Shown here: positions 8,698 through 19,118 of the stretch, one piece after another
Layout of the letters: each line of letters begins with the position of its first letter
Position numbering within the stretch: the first letter of the stretch is position 1
NCBI GenBank assembly: GCA_046347635.1
Contig: JAXMFT010000003.1
Span: forward strand, 319,198 to 383,197
Reading direction: 5' to 3'
DNA: 64,000 nt
Source of the DNA: JAGVSZ01 sp019137045
Lineage (GTDB): Bacteria; Pseudomonadota; Gammaproteobacteria; Burkholderiales; SG8-39
Program-made: the position numbers and the translations under genes
Notes under the pieces: generated by a model
Databases searched by the model: none
Told to the model about the DNA's origin: nothing
The model's input: only the letters and a program-made list of their open reading frames with translations

Positions 8698-10574
8698 GCC
8701 ACGCGGAAGTTCGCCGCCGGCGCGAGTCCGGCGAGACGCGCGCGCACCGCGGCGACCACGCCGTCGCGATCCAGGCCGACCGAGGCGAGCAGCTGGCCCT
8801 GGTCGCCGTGGTCGATGAACCGGTCCGGCAGCCCGAGGTGGAGGACCGGGACGGCCACGCCCTGGGCGGCGAGGCTCTCCGCCACCGCGCTGCCCGCGCC
8901 GCCCATGACCGCGTTCTCCTCCAGCGTCACCAGCAGCGCGTGCGTGCGCGCGACCTGCGCCACCAGCGCCTCGTCGAGCGGCTTCACGAACCGCATGTTG
9001 ACCACGGTCGCGTCCAGCTCGGCCGCCGCGTCGAGCGCGGTCTTGAGCAGCGTGCCGAAGACGAGGAGCGCGACGCGCCGCCCCTCGCGGCGCACTTCCG
9101 CCTTGCCGACCGGCAGCGCCCGCAGCTCGGCTTCGACCGCCACGCCCATCCCGGCGCCGCGCGGGTAGCGCACCGCGGCCGGCGCGTCGAGCAGGTACCC
9201 GGTGTAGAGCATCTGGCGGCACTCGTTCTCGTCGGCCGGCGTCATGACGGTCATGTTCGGCACGCAGCGCAGGTAAGACAGGTCGAACGCGCCGTGGTGC
9301 GTGGCGCCGTCCGCGCCGACCAGGCCGGCGCGATCGAGCGCGAACAGGACCGGCAGGTTCTGGATCTCGACGTCGTGGACGAGCTGGTCGTAGGCGCGCT
9401 GCAGGAAGGTGGAGTAGATCGCCACCACCGGCTTCATCCCCTCGCACGCCAGCCCCGCCGCGAAGGTGACGGCGTGCTGCTCGGCGATGCCGACGTCGAA
9501 GTAGCGCTCGGGGAACTGCTCGGCGAACCGCACCAGCCCCGATCCCTCGCGCATCGCCGGCGTGATGCCGACCAGCCGCGCGTCGCGCGCCGCCATGTCG
9601 CACAGCCAGTCGCCGAACACCTGGGTGAAGGTCGGCTTGCCGCCGCCCTTGCCGCCGACGATGCCGGCGGCCGCGTCGAACTTGGAGACCCCGTGGTAGA
9701 GGACCGGGTCGGCCTCGGCCAGCTTGTAGCCCTGGCCCTTGCGCGTGACGATGTGCAGGAACTGCGGCCCCTTCAGCTCCTTCAGGTTGCGCAGCGTCGG
9801 CAGCAGCGCGTCGAGGTCGTGGCCGTCGATCGGGCCGATGTAGTTGAACCCGAACTCCTCGAACAGCGTCGAGGGCACCACCATGCCCTTCGCGTGCTCC
9901 TCGACCTTCTTCGCGAGCTCCCACAGCGGCGGCACGTTGGAGAGCACGCGCTCGGCGGCCTTGCGCGCCGCCGAGTAGAAGCGCCCCGAGACGAGGCGCG
10001 CGAGGTACTTGTTCATGCCGCCGACCGGCGGCGAGATCGACATGTCGTTGTCGTTGAGGATGACGAGCAGGTCCACGTCGGCGACGCCGGCGTTGTTCAT
10101 CGCCTCGAACGCCATGCCGGCCGACATCGCCCCGTCCCCGATCACCGCGATCGCGCGCCGGCTCTCGCCCTTCTGCTTCGCCGCCACCGCCATGCCGAGC
10201 GCGGCGCTGATCGAGGTGCTCGAGTGCGCGGTGCCGAAAGTGTCGTAGCGCGACTCGCCGCGGCGCGGGAACCCCGAGATGCCCCCGGCCATGCGCAGCT
10301 TGGCCATGCCCGCGCGCCGCCCGGTGAGGATCTTGTGCGGGTAGGTCTGGTGCCCGACGTCCCACACGATCCGGTCCTCGGGCGTGTTGAAGACGTAGTG
10401 GAGCGCGATCGTCAGCTCCACCGTGCCCAGGTTGGACGAGAGGTGCCCGCCGGTCCGGCTCACCGACTCGAGGATGAAGGCGCGCAGCTCGTCGGCGAGC
10501 TGGCCGAGCTGCCTGCGGTCGAGCCGGCGCAGGTCGGCGGGATCGTCGATCGTCTCGAGGAGGTCGTAGCTCAC
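8694..10574 (-). CDS. dxs: 1-deoxy-D-xylulose-5-phosphate synthase
   Basis: DXS condenses pyruvate and glyceraldehyde-3-phosphate with thiamine diphosphate, the entry step of the MEP isoprenoid pathway. The 626-residue protein has the expected length and motifs: [24 protein letters not shown], the ThDP-binding [28 protein letters not shown] (catalytic Glu) and [11 protein letters not shown]. The GTG at 10574 ([12 protein letters not shown]) gives the normal start. It is the last gene of an xseB-ispA-dxs run, with about 80 bases after ispA. It is intact although both upstream genes carry indels. Confidence 0.96.
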   Translation of the reverse strand: MSYDLLETIDDPADLRRLDRRQLGQLADELRAFILESVSRTGGHLSSNLGTVELTIALHYVFNTPEDRIVWDVGHQTYPHKILTGRRAGMAKLRMAGGISGFPRRGESRYDTFGTAHSSTSISAALGMAVAAKQKGESRRAIAVIGDGAMSAGMAFEAMNNAGVADVDLLVILNDNDMSISPPVGGMNKYLARLVSGRFYSAARKAAERVLSNVPPLWELAKKVEEHAKGMVVPSTLFEEFGFNYIGPIDGHDLDALLPTLRNLKELKGPQFLHIVTRKGQGYKLAEADPVLYHGVSKFDAAAGIVGGKGGGKPTFTQVFGDWLCDMAARDARLVGITPAMREGSGLVRFAEQFPERYFDVGIAEQHAVTFAAGLACEGMKPVVAIYSTFLQRAYDQLVHDVEIQNLPVLFALDRAGLVGADGATHHGAFDLSYLRCVPNMTVMTPADENECRQMLYTGYLLDAPAAVRYPRGAGMGVAVEAELRALPVGKAEVRREGRRVALLVFGTLLKTALDAAAELDATVVNMRFVKPLDEALVAQVARTHALLVTLEENAVMGGAGSAVAESLAAQGVAVPVLHLGLPDRFIDHGDQGQLLASVGLDRDGVVAAVRARLAGLAPAANFRVA

Positions 10575-10654
10575 GGCGGCTGCGCGGCGCGGGGGCGATC
10601 CGGAACGGCGGTTTGCGATTGTAGCGGTTCCCGCTCCCCTGCCCGGGCCGGACC

Positions 10655-11550
10655 TCAGAACTGCCGCGTCACGATGAAGTCGGCGAGCGCCGCGAGCCGG
10701 CCCGCGCGCGGCCCGAGGTCCGCGAGCGCCGCGCGCGCGTCGCCCCGCAGCGTCTGGGCGAGCCCGCGCGCGCGCGACCCCCAGGAGGGAGACGTACGTC
10801 GGCTTGCTTCGCGCGGCGTCCTTGCCCGCGGTCTTGCCCAGCGTTGCGGTCGAACCTCGGCGTCGAGGACGTCGTCGACCACCTGGAACGCGAGCCCGAT
10901 GCACTGCGCGTAGCGGTCGAGGCGCTCGAGCTCGCCCTCCCGGGCGCGCCGCACTGCGCGCCGAGGAGGACCGACGCGCGGATCAGCGCGCCGGTCTTCA
11001 TGATGTGCATCAGCTCCAGCTCGGGCAGCGTCATCGCGCGCCCGACCGCGGCGAGGTCGATCGCCTGCCCCCCGGCCATGCCGCGCGACCCGGCGGCGGC
11101 GGCCAGCGCGCGCAGCATCTCGACCTGGCGCTGCGGGTCGTGGGCGAGCGGCTGCGCCGCGAGCGCCTCGAACGCGGCCGAGTGCAGGGCGTCGCCGACG
11201 AGCAGCGCGGTCGCCTCGTCGAACTCGACGTGCACCGTCGGCCTGCCGCGCCGGAGCACGTCGTCGTCCATGCACGGCAGGTCGTCGTGCACGAGCGAGT
11301 AGGCGTGGACGAGCTCCACCGCGCACGCGACCGCGTCGAGCCGCTCGGGCGCCGCGCCGGTCGCCGCGCCGGCCGCGAACGCGAGCAGCGGGCGCACCCG
11401 CTTCCCCGCGCCGAGCACGGCGTAGCGCATCGCGGCGTGGAGGCGGCGCGGCTCGTGGTCGGCCGCCGGGAGAGAGCGCGCGAGCGCCGCCTCGACCCGC
11501 TCCTGGATCGCCGCCATCCAGTCGCGGAAGTCAGCCCTGGGCGTCGCCAA
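10655..11550 (-). pseudogene. ispA: farnesyl diphosphate synthase, frameshifted three times as read
   Basis: The protein is recognisable from end to end but lies in three frames. From the TTG at 11550 (or the ATG at 11517) the reading includes the first aspartate-rich motif LVHDDLPCMDDD and runs to [11 protein letters not shown]. Near 10938-10950 it shifts to a frame with [22 protein letters not shown], which holds the second Asp-rich region. Near 10852-10856 it shifts to [21 protein letters not shown]. Near 10764-10775, in a GC dinucleotide run, it shifts to [16 protein letters not shown] and ends FIVTRQF. All residues needed for activity are present once three short gaps are filled, and the gene is normally essential, so sequence error is likelier than true decay. 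The start overlaps the end of xseB. Confidence 0.9.
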
Positions 11551-11784
11551 CGGGAAAGGCCTTCAGCGCCTCGTCCTCCAGCACCTTCACCTGCTGCTGG
11601 GCCTGCGCGAGGGTCGACTGGCAGTAGCGCGCGAGCTCGAGCCCGCGCCTGTGCGCCGCGAGCGACTGCTCGAGGGTGAGATGGCCCGACTCCAGGCCGG
11701 CGACCAGCGACTCGAGCTCCTTCAGCGCCGCCTCGAAGCTCGCCGGCGCCGCGGCGGCGCCGGGGCGTTCTCCTTCTTCGCCAT
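11531..11784 (-). pseudogene. xseB: exodeoxyribonuclease VII small subunit, one frameshift as read
   Basis: XseB is the small subunit of exonuclease VII, which degrades single-stranded DNA. The body ASFEAALKELESLVAGLE...QSLAAHRRGLELARYCQ...QVKVLEDEALKAF is a complete XseB domain. The natural ATG at 11784 (MAKKENAP) is one base out of frame with it; the shift lies in the GC-rich stretch about 11738-11765. No other good in-frame start exists, so either a base is missing from the sequence or a rare CTG start is used. It overlaps ispA by about 20 bases in the usual xseB-ispA-dxs order. Confidence 0.85.
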
Positions 11785-11787
11785 GGC

Positions 11788-13056
11788 TCAGGCGGCCACG
11801 CCGGCGCGCGCGAGCATCGCGTGCAGCAGCACGTCGCAGCCCGCCGCGAGGTGCGCGGGCAGGGCGTCCTCGATCTCGTTGTGGCTGATGCCGCCCTTGC
11901 ACGGCACGAAGATCATCGCGGTCGGCGCGACGCGCGCGACGTAGACCGCGTCGTGCCCGGCGCCGCTGACGATCTCCATGTGCCGGTGGGCGAGCGCCGC
12001 CGCCCCCGCGCGCACCGCCGCGACGCAGTCCGCGTCGAAGCGGCAGGGCGGGAAGTACACCACCTCCTCGAGCGCGACCGTGACGCGGCACGCCGCGCCG
12101 ACGCGCGCGCAGGCCGCGCGCAGCGCGCGCTCCATCGCCTCCAGCCCGGCGTCGGTCGCGTGCCGGAAATCGACCGCGAACCGCACCTCGCCCGGCACGA
12201 CGTTGCGCGAGTTCGGCGCCACCTGCATGTAGCCCACCGTGCCGCGCCCGTGCGGCGCCTCGCCGTGCGCGATGCGGTTCACCTCGACCACGAGCTGCGC
12301 CGCGGCGAGCAGCGCGTCCCTGCGCAGCGCCATCGGCGTCGGGCCGGCGTGCGCGTTCATCCCGGTGACGGTCACGTCGTACCAGCGCTGCCCGAGCGCG
12401 CCGGTGACCACGCCGATGGTATTGCCCGTGTCCTCCAGGATCGGCCCCTGCTCGATGTGCGCCTCGAAGTAGGCCCCGACCGGCGTGCCGGTGGGCGCGC
12501 TGCCCGCGTACCCGATCCGGCGCAGCTCGTCGCCGACCGTCTTGCCCTCCCCGTCGGTGCGCGCGAGCGCGTGCTCGAGCGGGAACACGCCGGCGAACAC
12601 GCCCGAGCCCATCATGACCGGCGTGAAGCGCGTCCCCTCCTCGTTGGTCCACACCGCGACCTCGAGCGGCGCCTCGGTGCGGATGCCGCGCTCGTCGAGC
12701 GTGCGCACGACCTCGAGCCCCGCGAGGACGCCGTAGTTGCCGTCGAACTTCCCGCCGGAGGGCTGCGTGTCGATGTGGCTGCCGGCCACGACCGGCGCCC
12801 GCCCGGGGTCGCGCCCGGCGCGCCGGCCGAAGATGTTGCCGATCGCGTCCACCCGCACCGCGAGCCCGGCGGCCTCGAACCAGCGCACGACGCAGTCGCG
12901 CCCCTGCCGGTCGAGGTCGGTGAGCGTGATGCGCCGCACCCCCCCGAGGGGCGTCGCGCCGATCTGCGCGAGGTCCATGAGCGAGCGCCACAGGCGGTCG
13001 GCGTCGATGCGCAGCGCGGGACCCGCGCGCAGCGCGCCGGTAGCGAGATCGTTCAT
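11788..13056 (-). CDS. M20 Zn-dependent N-carbamoyl-amino-acid hydrolase (beta-ureidopropionase/allantoate amidohydrolase type)
   Basis: This 422-residue protein has the M20/hydantoinase metal-binding pattern: GSHIDTQPSGGKFDGNYG (His and bridging Asp), WTNEEGTRF (Glu pair), YFEAHIEQGP (His), and C-terminal SGAGHDAVY and GGISHNE. Family members remove a carbamoyl group from N-carbamoyl-beta-alanine, N-carbamoyl-L-amino acids or allantoate. Since the adjacent gene is a beta-alanine-type aminotransferase on the same strand (10 bases apart), beta-ureidopropionase activity in reductive pyrimidine breakdown is the favoured role (inference). No dihydropyrimidinase is in view. It lies 3 bases upstream of xseB's start. 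Confidence 0.88.
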   Translation of the reverse strand: MNDLATGALRAGPALRIDADRLWRSLMDLAQIGATPLGGVRRITLTDLDRQGRDCVVRWFEAAGLAVRVDAIGNIFGRRAGRDPGRAPVVAGSHIDTQPSGGKFDGNYGVLAGLEVVRTLDERGIRTEAPLEVAVWTNEEGTRFTPVMMGSGVFAGVFPLEHALARTDGEGKTVGDELRRIGYAGSAPTGTPVGAYFEAHIEQGPILEDTGNTIGVVTGALGQRWYDVTVTGMNAHAGPTPMALRRDALLAAAQLVVEVNRIAHGEAPHGRGTVGYMQVAPNSRNVVPGEVRFAVDFRHATDAGLEAMERALRAACARVGAACRVTVALEEVVYFPPCRFDADCVAAVRAGAAALAHRHMEIVSGAGHDAVYVARVAPTAMIFVPCKGGISHNEIEDALPAHLAAGCDVLLHAMLARAGVAA

Positions 13057-13066
13057 CGTCGTCTCC

Positions 13067-14416
<1,350 letters not shown>

Positions 14417-14513
14417 GTCGGCGCTCCGCGGAAGGGCCCGATTATCGCGCAGGCGGGGCGATGACAGGGCGGGACCGCCCGACTATAGTTGGCCGCACCG
14501 CAACGGAGCAGCC

Positions 14514-15365
14514 ATGTCCTTCACCACGCTGGTCGACACCGACACTCTCGCCCGCCACCTCGACGATCCCGCGTGGGTGGTGTTCGACTGCCGCCACGAC
14601 CTCGTGCGCCCCGACTGGGGCGCCGCCGAGTACGCGCAGTCGCACATCCCGGGCGCGCGGTTCCTGCACCTGGACCGCGATCTCTCCGCGCCGATGACCG
14701 GCCGCAACGGCCGCCACCCGCTGCCGGACCCGGAGACGATCGCCGCGAAGCTGGGCGCCGCCGGCGTGGGCCCTGCGACGCAGGTGGTCGTCTACGATGC
14801 GCAGGCCGGCGTCTACGCGGCGCGCGCCTGGTGGACCCTGCGCTGGCTCGGGCACGACGCGGTCGCGATCCTCGACGGCGGCTGGGGCAAGTGGCTGCGG
14901 GAAGACCGGCCGGAGACCGCGGCGCTCCCCGCTCCGCAGGCCGCGCGCTTCGCCGCGCGCGTGCGCCCGCTGGCGGTCGACGCGGGCTTCGTGCTGGCGC
15001 ACCTGCGCGACCCGGCGGTGAAGGTGGTGGACGCGCGCGGCAACGACCGCTACCGGGGCGAGAACGAGACCCTCGATCCGGTGGCCGGGCACATCCCCGG
15101 CGCGGTGAACCGCGTGATCAAGGAGAACCTGGACCCGGCCGGCCGCTTCAAGCCCGCCGGCGAGCTGCGCGCGGAGTGGGAGGCGTTCCTCGGCGGACTC
15201 GCGCCCGGCCAGGTGGTGCACAGCTGCGGCTCGGGCGTCGCGGCCTGCCACAACCTGTTCGCGATGGAGCTGGCCGGCCTCACCGGCAGCCGGCTGTACG
15301 GCGGCTCCTGGAGCGAGTGGGTGGCCGACCGCTCGCGCCCGGTCGCGACCGGGCCGAACCCGTAG
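14514..15365 (+). CDS. sulfurtransferase (thiosulfate/3-mercaptopyruvate type), two rhodanese domains
   Basis: This 283-residue protein has tandem rhodanese domains. The N-terminal one (about 1-140) is catalytically silent, with FDCRHDL and YAQSHIPGARFL. The C-terminal one (about 155-280) has the active Cys in HSCGSGVAACHN. The active-site loop starts CGSGV, which is closer to 3-mercaptopyruvate sulfurtransferases than to classic thiosulfate rhodaneses. It transfers sulfane sulfur to cyanide or thiols in the cytoplasm. The ATG at 14514 follows an AACGGAG ribosome site. DUF2784 follows 12 bases later. Confidence 0.92.
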   Translation: MSFTTLVDTDTLARHLDDPAWVVFDCRHDLVRPDWGAAEYAQSHIPGARFLHLDRDLSAPMTGRNGRHPLPDPETIAAKLGAAGVGPATQVVVYDAQAGVYAARAWWTLRWLGHDAVAILDGGWGKWLREDRPETAALPAPQAARFAARVRPLAVDAGFVLAHLRDPAVKVVDARGNDRYRGENETLDPVAGHIPGAVNRVIKENLDPAGRFKPAGELRAEWEAFLGGLAPGQVVHSCGSGVAACHNLFAMELAGLTGSRLYGGSWSEWVADRSRPVATGPNP

Positions 15366-15377
15366 CGCACCGGCGAG

Positions 15378-15770
15378 GTGAGCGCGCTCCTCGCCGACCT
15401 CGTCCTCGTCGTCCACTTCGCGTTCGTCCTCTTCGTCGTCGGGGGCTTCGCGGCGATCTGGATCGGCGCCGCCGCCGGCTGGCGCTGGGTCCGCAACCGC
15501 GCGCTGCGCTACGCCCACCTCGCCGCGATCGTCCTCGTCGCCGCCGAGTCCCTCGCGGGCGTCGCCTGCCCGCTCACGGTTTGGGAGCACGTCCTGCGGC
15601 GGGGCGCGCCGGAGGGTCCGGGCTTCGTCGCGCGCTGGGTCGTCCGGCTCCTCTATTACGATCTGCCCGAGTGGGTGTTCGCCCTCGCCTACGTCGTGTT
15701 CGCGAGTGCGGTAGCCGTCACACTTTGGCTCGTGCCGCCGGGGGGGGACCGGCCCCGCCACGGGCTATGA
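15378..15770 (+). CDS. DUF2784 integral membrane protein
   Basis: This 130-residue protein has four hydrophobic segments (about 5-27, 43-60, 80-95 and 99-121). It carries the family's conserved VVHFAFVLFVV opening and the VACPLTVWEH motif with its Cys. The GTG start lies 12 bases after the sulfurtransferase stop, so cotranscription is likely. The family is common in proteobacteria and has no assigned function. Confidence 0.85.
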   Translation: MSALLADLVLVVHFAFVLFVVGGFAAIWIGAAAGWRWVRNRALRYAHLAAIVLVAAESLAGVACPLTVWEHVLRRGAPEGPGFVARWVVRLLYYDLPEWVFALAYVVFASAVAVTLWLVPPGGDRPRHGL

Positions 15771-15845
15771 TGGCGGCATCCAGGGCCCGCTGCGAGAAGA
15801 CCCCGCGCCCGCGGCCCGCGCGCCGCGCGCACCCCCCTCGCCCCG

Positions 15846-17087
15846 ATGCGCATCCTCGTCATCGACTCCTCGTCCGAGTTCCGCGATCAGGTCGCGCGCT
15901 GGCTCGCCGGCGCGATGCCCGACGCGGACGTGACGCGCTGGGACCCGGTCGCGCAGGGCAAGCCGTCGATCGGGTTCGACTGGCGCCGCTTCGACGCCCT
16001 CGTCCTCGACGACGCGCCGGCGCCGGGCGTCGACGGGCTCGCCTGGCTGCGCGAGTTCCGGCTCGAGGGCCGCGTGCCGCCCGCGCTGGTGGTGTCGGAG
16101 ACCGGCGGCGAGGACATGGCGGTGAGAGCGGTCAAGGCGGGCGCGTCCGACTACCTGCGCAAGGGCGACCTCTCGCCGATCAAGCTCGCGATGGCGCTCA
16201 AGGAGGCGGTGCTCGAGGCCTCCGCGGCCGCGAGCGACCGCGAGCGGCTGCGCACGACGCAGAGCGTCCAGGTGAACCTGGTCGTGCAGCCGGCGGGCGA
16301 GTTCGGGATCGTGGCGCCCGGCTACCGCGTGCTGCGGCGCATCGGCGAGGGCGGCATGTCGCGCGTGTTCCTGGCCGAGCGCGAGGAGGACGGCCTGCAG
16401 CTCGTGCTGAAGATGCTCGACCCGCGGCTCGCGCGCGACCCGGCCTCGCGCGCGCGCTTCGTGCGCGAGTACAAGATCATCCAGCGCATCCAGAACGAGC
16501 ACGTGGTGATGATCTTCGACCAGGGCTTCACCTCCGACACGCCGTGGCTCGCGATGGAGTACTTCCCCGGCGGCGACCTGCAGGCGCGCATCCGCAAGGG
16601 CATCAGCTCGATGGGCGCGCTCAAGATCCTGGTGCAGATGGCCGAGGCGCTCGACGCGGTGCACTCGGCCGGCGTGGTGCACCGCGACCTCAAGCCGCAG
16701 AACATCATGTTCCGCGCGAGCCACCGGCTCGCCATCCTCGACTTCGGCCTCGCGCGCGAGCTGGACGCGACCTCCACGCTCACCCAGAAGGGCATGGTGA
16801 TGGCGACTCCGCTCTACATGAGCCCCGAGCAGTGCCTGGGCCATCCGCACGACGAGCGCGGCGATCTCTATTCGACCGGCGTCATCCTCTACGAGCTGCT
16901 GACCGGCAGCCACCTGTTCGAGGGCGACAACGCGCCCCAGCTCGCCTACCAGCACGTGCACGGGCCGATCCCGAAGCTGCCCAAGCGGCTCGCCGGCTAT
17001 CAGTCGCTGCTCGAGCGCCTGGTCGCGAAGCGCCCCGAGGACCGCTTCCAGTCGGCGCGCGAGCTGTTCAACTACATCGCGCACTGA
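15846..17087 (+). CDS. receiver domain-Ser/Thr protein kinase fusion
   Basis: The 413 residues hold an N-terminal CheY-like receiver (about 1-125; candidate phospho-Asp in [10 protein letters not shown], closing Lys in [10 protein letters not shown]), a linker, and a full Hanks-type kinase domain (about 160-413). The kinase has the glycine loop [12 protein letters not shown] lysine in LVLKMLD, catalytic [11 protein letters not shown] in ILDFGLAR and SPEQ in the activation region. There is no transmembrane segment, so it is cytoplasmic. The architecture suggests that two-component phosphorylation gates a Ser/Thr kinase. No histidine kinase lies beside it. A second kinase occurs at 29027-30197. 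Confidence 0.9.
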   Translation: MRILVIDSSSEFRDQVARWLAGAMPDADVTRWDPVAQGKPSIGFDWRRFDALVLDDAPAPGVDGLAWLREFRLEGRVPPALVVSETGGEDMAVRAVKAGASDYLRKGDLSPIKLAMALKEAVLEASAAASDRERLRTTQSVQVNLVVQPAGEFGIVAPGYRVLRRIGEGGMSRVFLAEREEDGLQLVLKMLDPRLARDPASRARFVREYKIIQRIQNEHVVMIFDQGFTSDTPWLAMEYFPGGDLQARIRKGISSMGALKILVQMAEALDAVHSAGVVHRDLKPQNIMFRASHRLAILDFGLARELDATSTLTQKGMVMATPLYMSPEQCLGHPHDERGDLYSTGVILYELLTGSHLFEGDNAPQLAYQHVHGPIPKLPKRLAGYQSLLERLVAKRPEDRFQSARELFNYIAH

Positions 17088-17114
17088 CGCCCGCGCGCCG
17101 CGCCGCGGTCCTCA

Positions 17115-17147
17115 CCCTCCCCTCTGCCCGGACTCCGGGGGAGAGGG
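17115..17147. repeat. GC-rich palindromic intergenic element
   Basis: Between the kinase and thyA, CCCTCTGCCCGG (17120-17131) can pair with CCGGGGGAGAGGG (17135-17147) with one mismatch and a bulge. The sequence resembles the CCCTCCCCTCTCCC-type palindromic repeats scattered through many high-GC proteobacterial genomes. It may act as a transcript-end hairpin. Only one copy is in this window. Confidence 0.4.
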
Positions 17148-17175
17148 CCTGCCGCGAGCGCTATACTCGCGCGCC

Positions 17176-17973
17176 ATGGAGTCCCAGTACCTCGACCTGA
17201 TGCGCCACGTGCTCGAGCGCGGCCAGCGCAAGGCCGACCGCACCGGGACCGGCACGCTCTCGGTGTTCGGCTGGCAGATGCGCTTCGACCTGCGCGCGAG
17301 CTTCCCGCTGCTCACCACCAAGAAGCTGCACTTCAAGTCGATCGCCTACGAGCTGCTGTGGTTCCTGCGCGGCGAGACCAACGTGCGCTGGCTGCAGGAG
17401 AACGGCGTGACGATCTGGGACGAGTGGGCCGACGCGCGCGGCGAGCTCGGCCCGGTGTACGGCCACCAGTGGCGGCACTGGCCGGCGCGCGACGGCGGCG
17501 AGATCGACCAGATCGCGCGCGTGATCGACTCGCTCAAGCACAAGCCCGACTCGCGCCGCCACATCGTGACCGCGTGGAACCCGGCCGACGTCGAGCGCAT
17601 GGCGCTGCCGCCGTGCCACGCGTTCTTCCAGTTCTACGTCGCCGGCGGCGAGCTCTCCTGCCAGCTCTACCAGCGCAGCGCCGACATCTTCCTGGGCGTG
17701 CCGTTCAACATCGCCTCGTACTCGCTGCTGACGCTGATGGTGGCGCAGGTGACCGACCTCAGGCCGGGCGAGTTCGTGCACACGCTCGGCGACGCGCACC
17801 TCTACCTGAACCACCTCGAGCAGGCGCGCGCCCAGCTCGCGCGCGCGCCGCGTCCCTTCCCGCGCCTGCGGCTCAACCCCGCCGTGCGCGACCTCCTCGC
17901 GTTCCAGTACGAGGACTTCACGCTGGAGGGCTACGAACCCCACCCGGGGATCAAGGCGCCGATCGCGGTGTGA
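17176..17973 (+). CDS. thyA: thymidylate synthase
   Basis: ThyA methylates dUMP to dTMP using methylene-tetrahydrofolate. The 265-residue protein matches the E. coli length and carries [22 protein letters not shown], the catalytic Cys in [10 protein letters not shown], the nucleotide-binding [17 protein letters not shown], and the C-terminal [15 protein letters not shown]. Its usual neighbour folA is not adjacent but lies about 4.6 kb downstream in the same direction. Confidence 0.98.
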   Translation: MESQYLDLMRHVLERGQRKADRTGTGTLSVFGWQMRFDLRASFPLLTTKKLHFKSIAYELLWFLRGETNVRWLQENGVTIWDEWADARGELGPVYGHQWRHWPARDGGEIDQIARVIDSLKHKPDSRRHIVTAWNPADVERMALPPCHAFFQFYVAGGELSCQLYQRSADIFLGVPFNIASYSLLTLMVAQVTDLRPGEFVHTLGDAHLYLNHLEQARAQLARAPRPFPRLRLNPAVRDLLAFQYEDFTLEGYEPHPGIKAPIAV

Positions 17974-17998
17974 CCGCGCCCGCGCCGCGCGGCCGTCC

Positions 17999-18035
17999 AA
18001 AAAAAAAAGAGCCCGCGGGGAGGGGGAGCGGGCTC
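17999..18035 (-). terminator. Rho-independent terminator for minus-strand transcripts
   Basis: The stem GAGCCCGC (18009-18016) / GCGGGCTC (18028-18035) has an 11-base purine-rich loop and, on the minus strand, is followed by ten consecutive T residues (A run at 17999-18008). This is the strongest intrinsic terminator in the window. It ends transcription of the small exported-protein gene at 18143-18490 or of a small RNA in the gap. Confidence 0.85.
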
Positions 18036-18127
18036 GAAGCGGAGAGCTCTTGGGTATTGCTTCGCTCGGAGGAGCTCTCCCGGGGAGGACGTGATGGCGT
18101 TGTTGTCGGGGGCGCCGCACGGCGCCC
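17999..18127 (-). ncRNA. candidate small RNA (or structured 3' UTR)
   Basis: The minus strand between the stop at 18143 and the terminator carries three successive stem-loops. The first is a perfect 7-base stem GGGCGCC/GGCGCCC (18110-18127). The second is a perfect 9-base stem GGAGAGCTC/GAGCTCTCC (18041-18080) with a 22-base loop. The third is the terminator hairpin with its T10 tail. Single-stranded parts contain CCTCC-type (anti-Shine-Dalgarno) stretches. This is the usual build of an Hfq-type sRNA, possibly processed from the upstream gene's 3' end. No known family was recognised. Confidence 0.35.
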
Positions 18128-18142
18128 GGAGTCCGGTCTCCG

Positions 18143-18490
18143 CTACTTTTCCGGGCGCACCGCCCCGTCGGCGATGCGCACGCGGTCGCCGACGCCGACG
18201 GTCGGCGGCGTCGGCTGCGCCAGGGTCCGGTACGAGCCGTCCGCCATGCGCACCGTGACCCGGTAGGACGTCCGGCCGTCGCCGCGCGCGTCCGGTGCGC
18301 GCACCGCGGCGACCACGCCGCACATCGCGCACACCCCTTCCCGGCCCGGCTCCTGCGCCAGCGCGGCGGCGGCAGTAGGCGTCTGCGCGCGCGCCACGGC
18401 GAGCCCGCCCTCGATCACGGCCACGCCTGCGCCGAGGGCGAGCGCCACGCCGGCCACGGGCGGCAGACTGCGGATCGCGACCAGGTTCAT
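18143..18490 (-). CDS. small exported/membrane-anchored protein with SlyB-like C-terminal region
   Basis: This 115-residue protein has one N-terminal hydrophobic segment (about 11-35, ending AVARAQ), which may be a signal peptide or anchor. A C-terminal domain (about 55-110) reads [10 protein letters not shown]...SYRVTVRMADGSYRTL...VGVGDRVRI. That pattern resembles the C-terminal part of SlyB/PCP-type outer-membrane lipoproteins, but the glycine-zipper region and a clear lipobox are missing. A Cys pair (CAMC) is notable. The function is unknown. Its transcript probably runs into the terminator at 17999-18035. Confidence 0.6.
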   Translation of the reverse strand: MNLVAIRSLPPVAGVALALGAGVAVIEGGLAVARAQTPTAAAALAQEPGREGVCAMCGVVAAVRAPDARGDGRTSYRVTVRMADGSYRTLAQPTPPTVGVGDRVRIADGAVRPEK

Positions 18491-18721
18491 CGGGGGCGGA
18501 GACCAGGGGCGGAGGCCATGCCGCGACTGACGCAATCGGCGTGCCAGCCGCGTCAATGCACGGCGGATCAAGGCGATGAGCCCGTCACGGCGCGGAAAAC
18601 CGTCCGCCGACGCGGCGCACGGTGTCGCCCGCGCCCGACGCGGTCCCGCGCGCCGCGCGCGCCGCACAGGCGAATCAGGGAGTTAACGCCGTCGCCGCGC
18701 GCCGACACGCGCGGCGCGGCG

Positions 18722-18997
18722 TCATTTCTTCGGCCGGCAGTAGTCGAAGCCGTCGTTCCAGCCGACGGCGTACGCGCTGTCGCCCTTCGGCCGGCGCGCG
18801 GGATCGTTCGCGCGCGCGGCATCGCATCCCTCGCCGAAGCCGCGGCGGAAGTCCGGCGGGAATCCCGAGAGATTGATCGCGCTGGTCACCGTCTGCGGCT
18901 TGTCCGCGCCGGGACGAAGCGGCTCCTGGGGGCCCGCGGCGCAGGCCGCGAGCAGGGCGAGCAGGGCGAGCAGGGGAACGACGGGGAAGGTGCGCAT
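18722..18997 (-). CDS. small lipoprotein of unknown function
   Basis: This 91-residue protein has a signal sequence with a clear lipobox (LALLAAC, Cys about 19). The mature part has the spaced aromatic/Cys pattern FRRGFGEGCDAA and YAVGWNDGFDYC. The two GxxxGxxxC-like halves may form one disulfide. I do not recognise a characterised family. It sits 121 bases upstream of, and on the same strand as, the end of the glrR-like gene, but the gap suggests separate transcription. The 230 bases between 18491 and 18721 hold nothing I can identify. Confidence 0.6.
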   Translation of the reverse strand: MRTFPVVPLLALLALLAACAAGPQEPLRPGADKPQTVTSAINLSGFPPDFRRGFGEGCDAARANDPARRPKGDSAYAVGWNDGFDYCRPKK

Positions 18998-19118
18998 CGA
19001 CGGGGCCTCGGGAGCGGGAATGGAGCGGGCGGCTGGGCGCGGATGCCGCGGCCGGAGTCCCGGCCCGGCGATCCGCGCGGCATGTCTGCGCGTCACGACA
19101 CGACCGCCGGCGCGCGCC

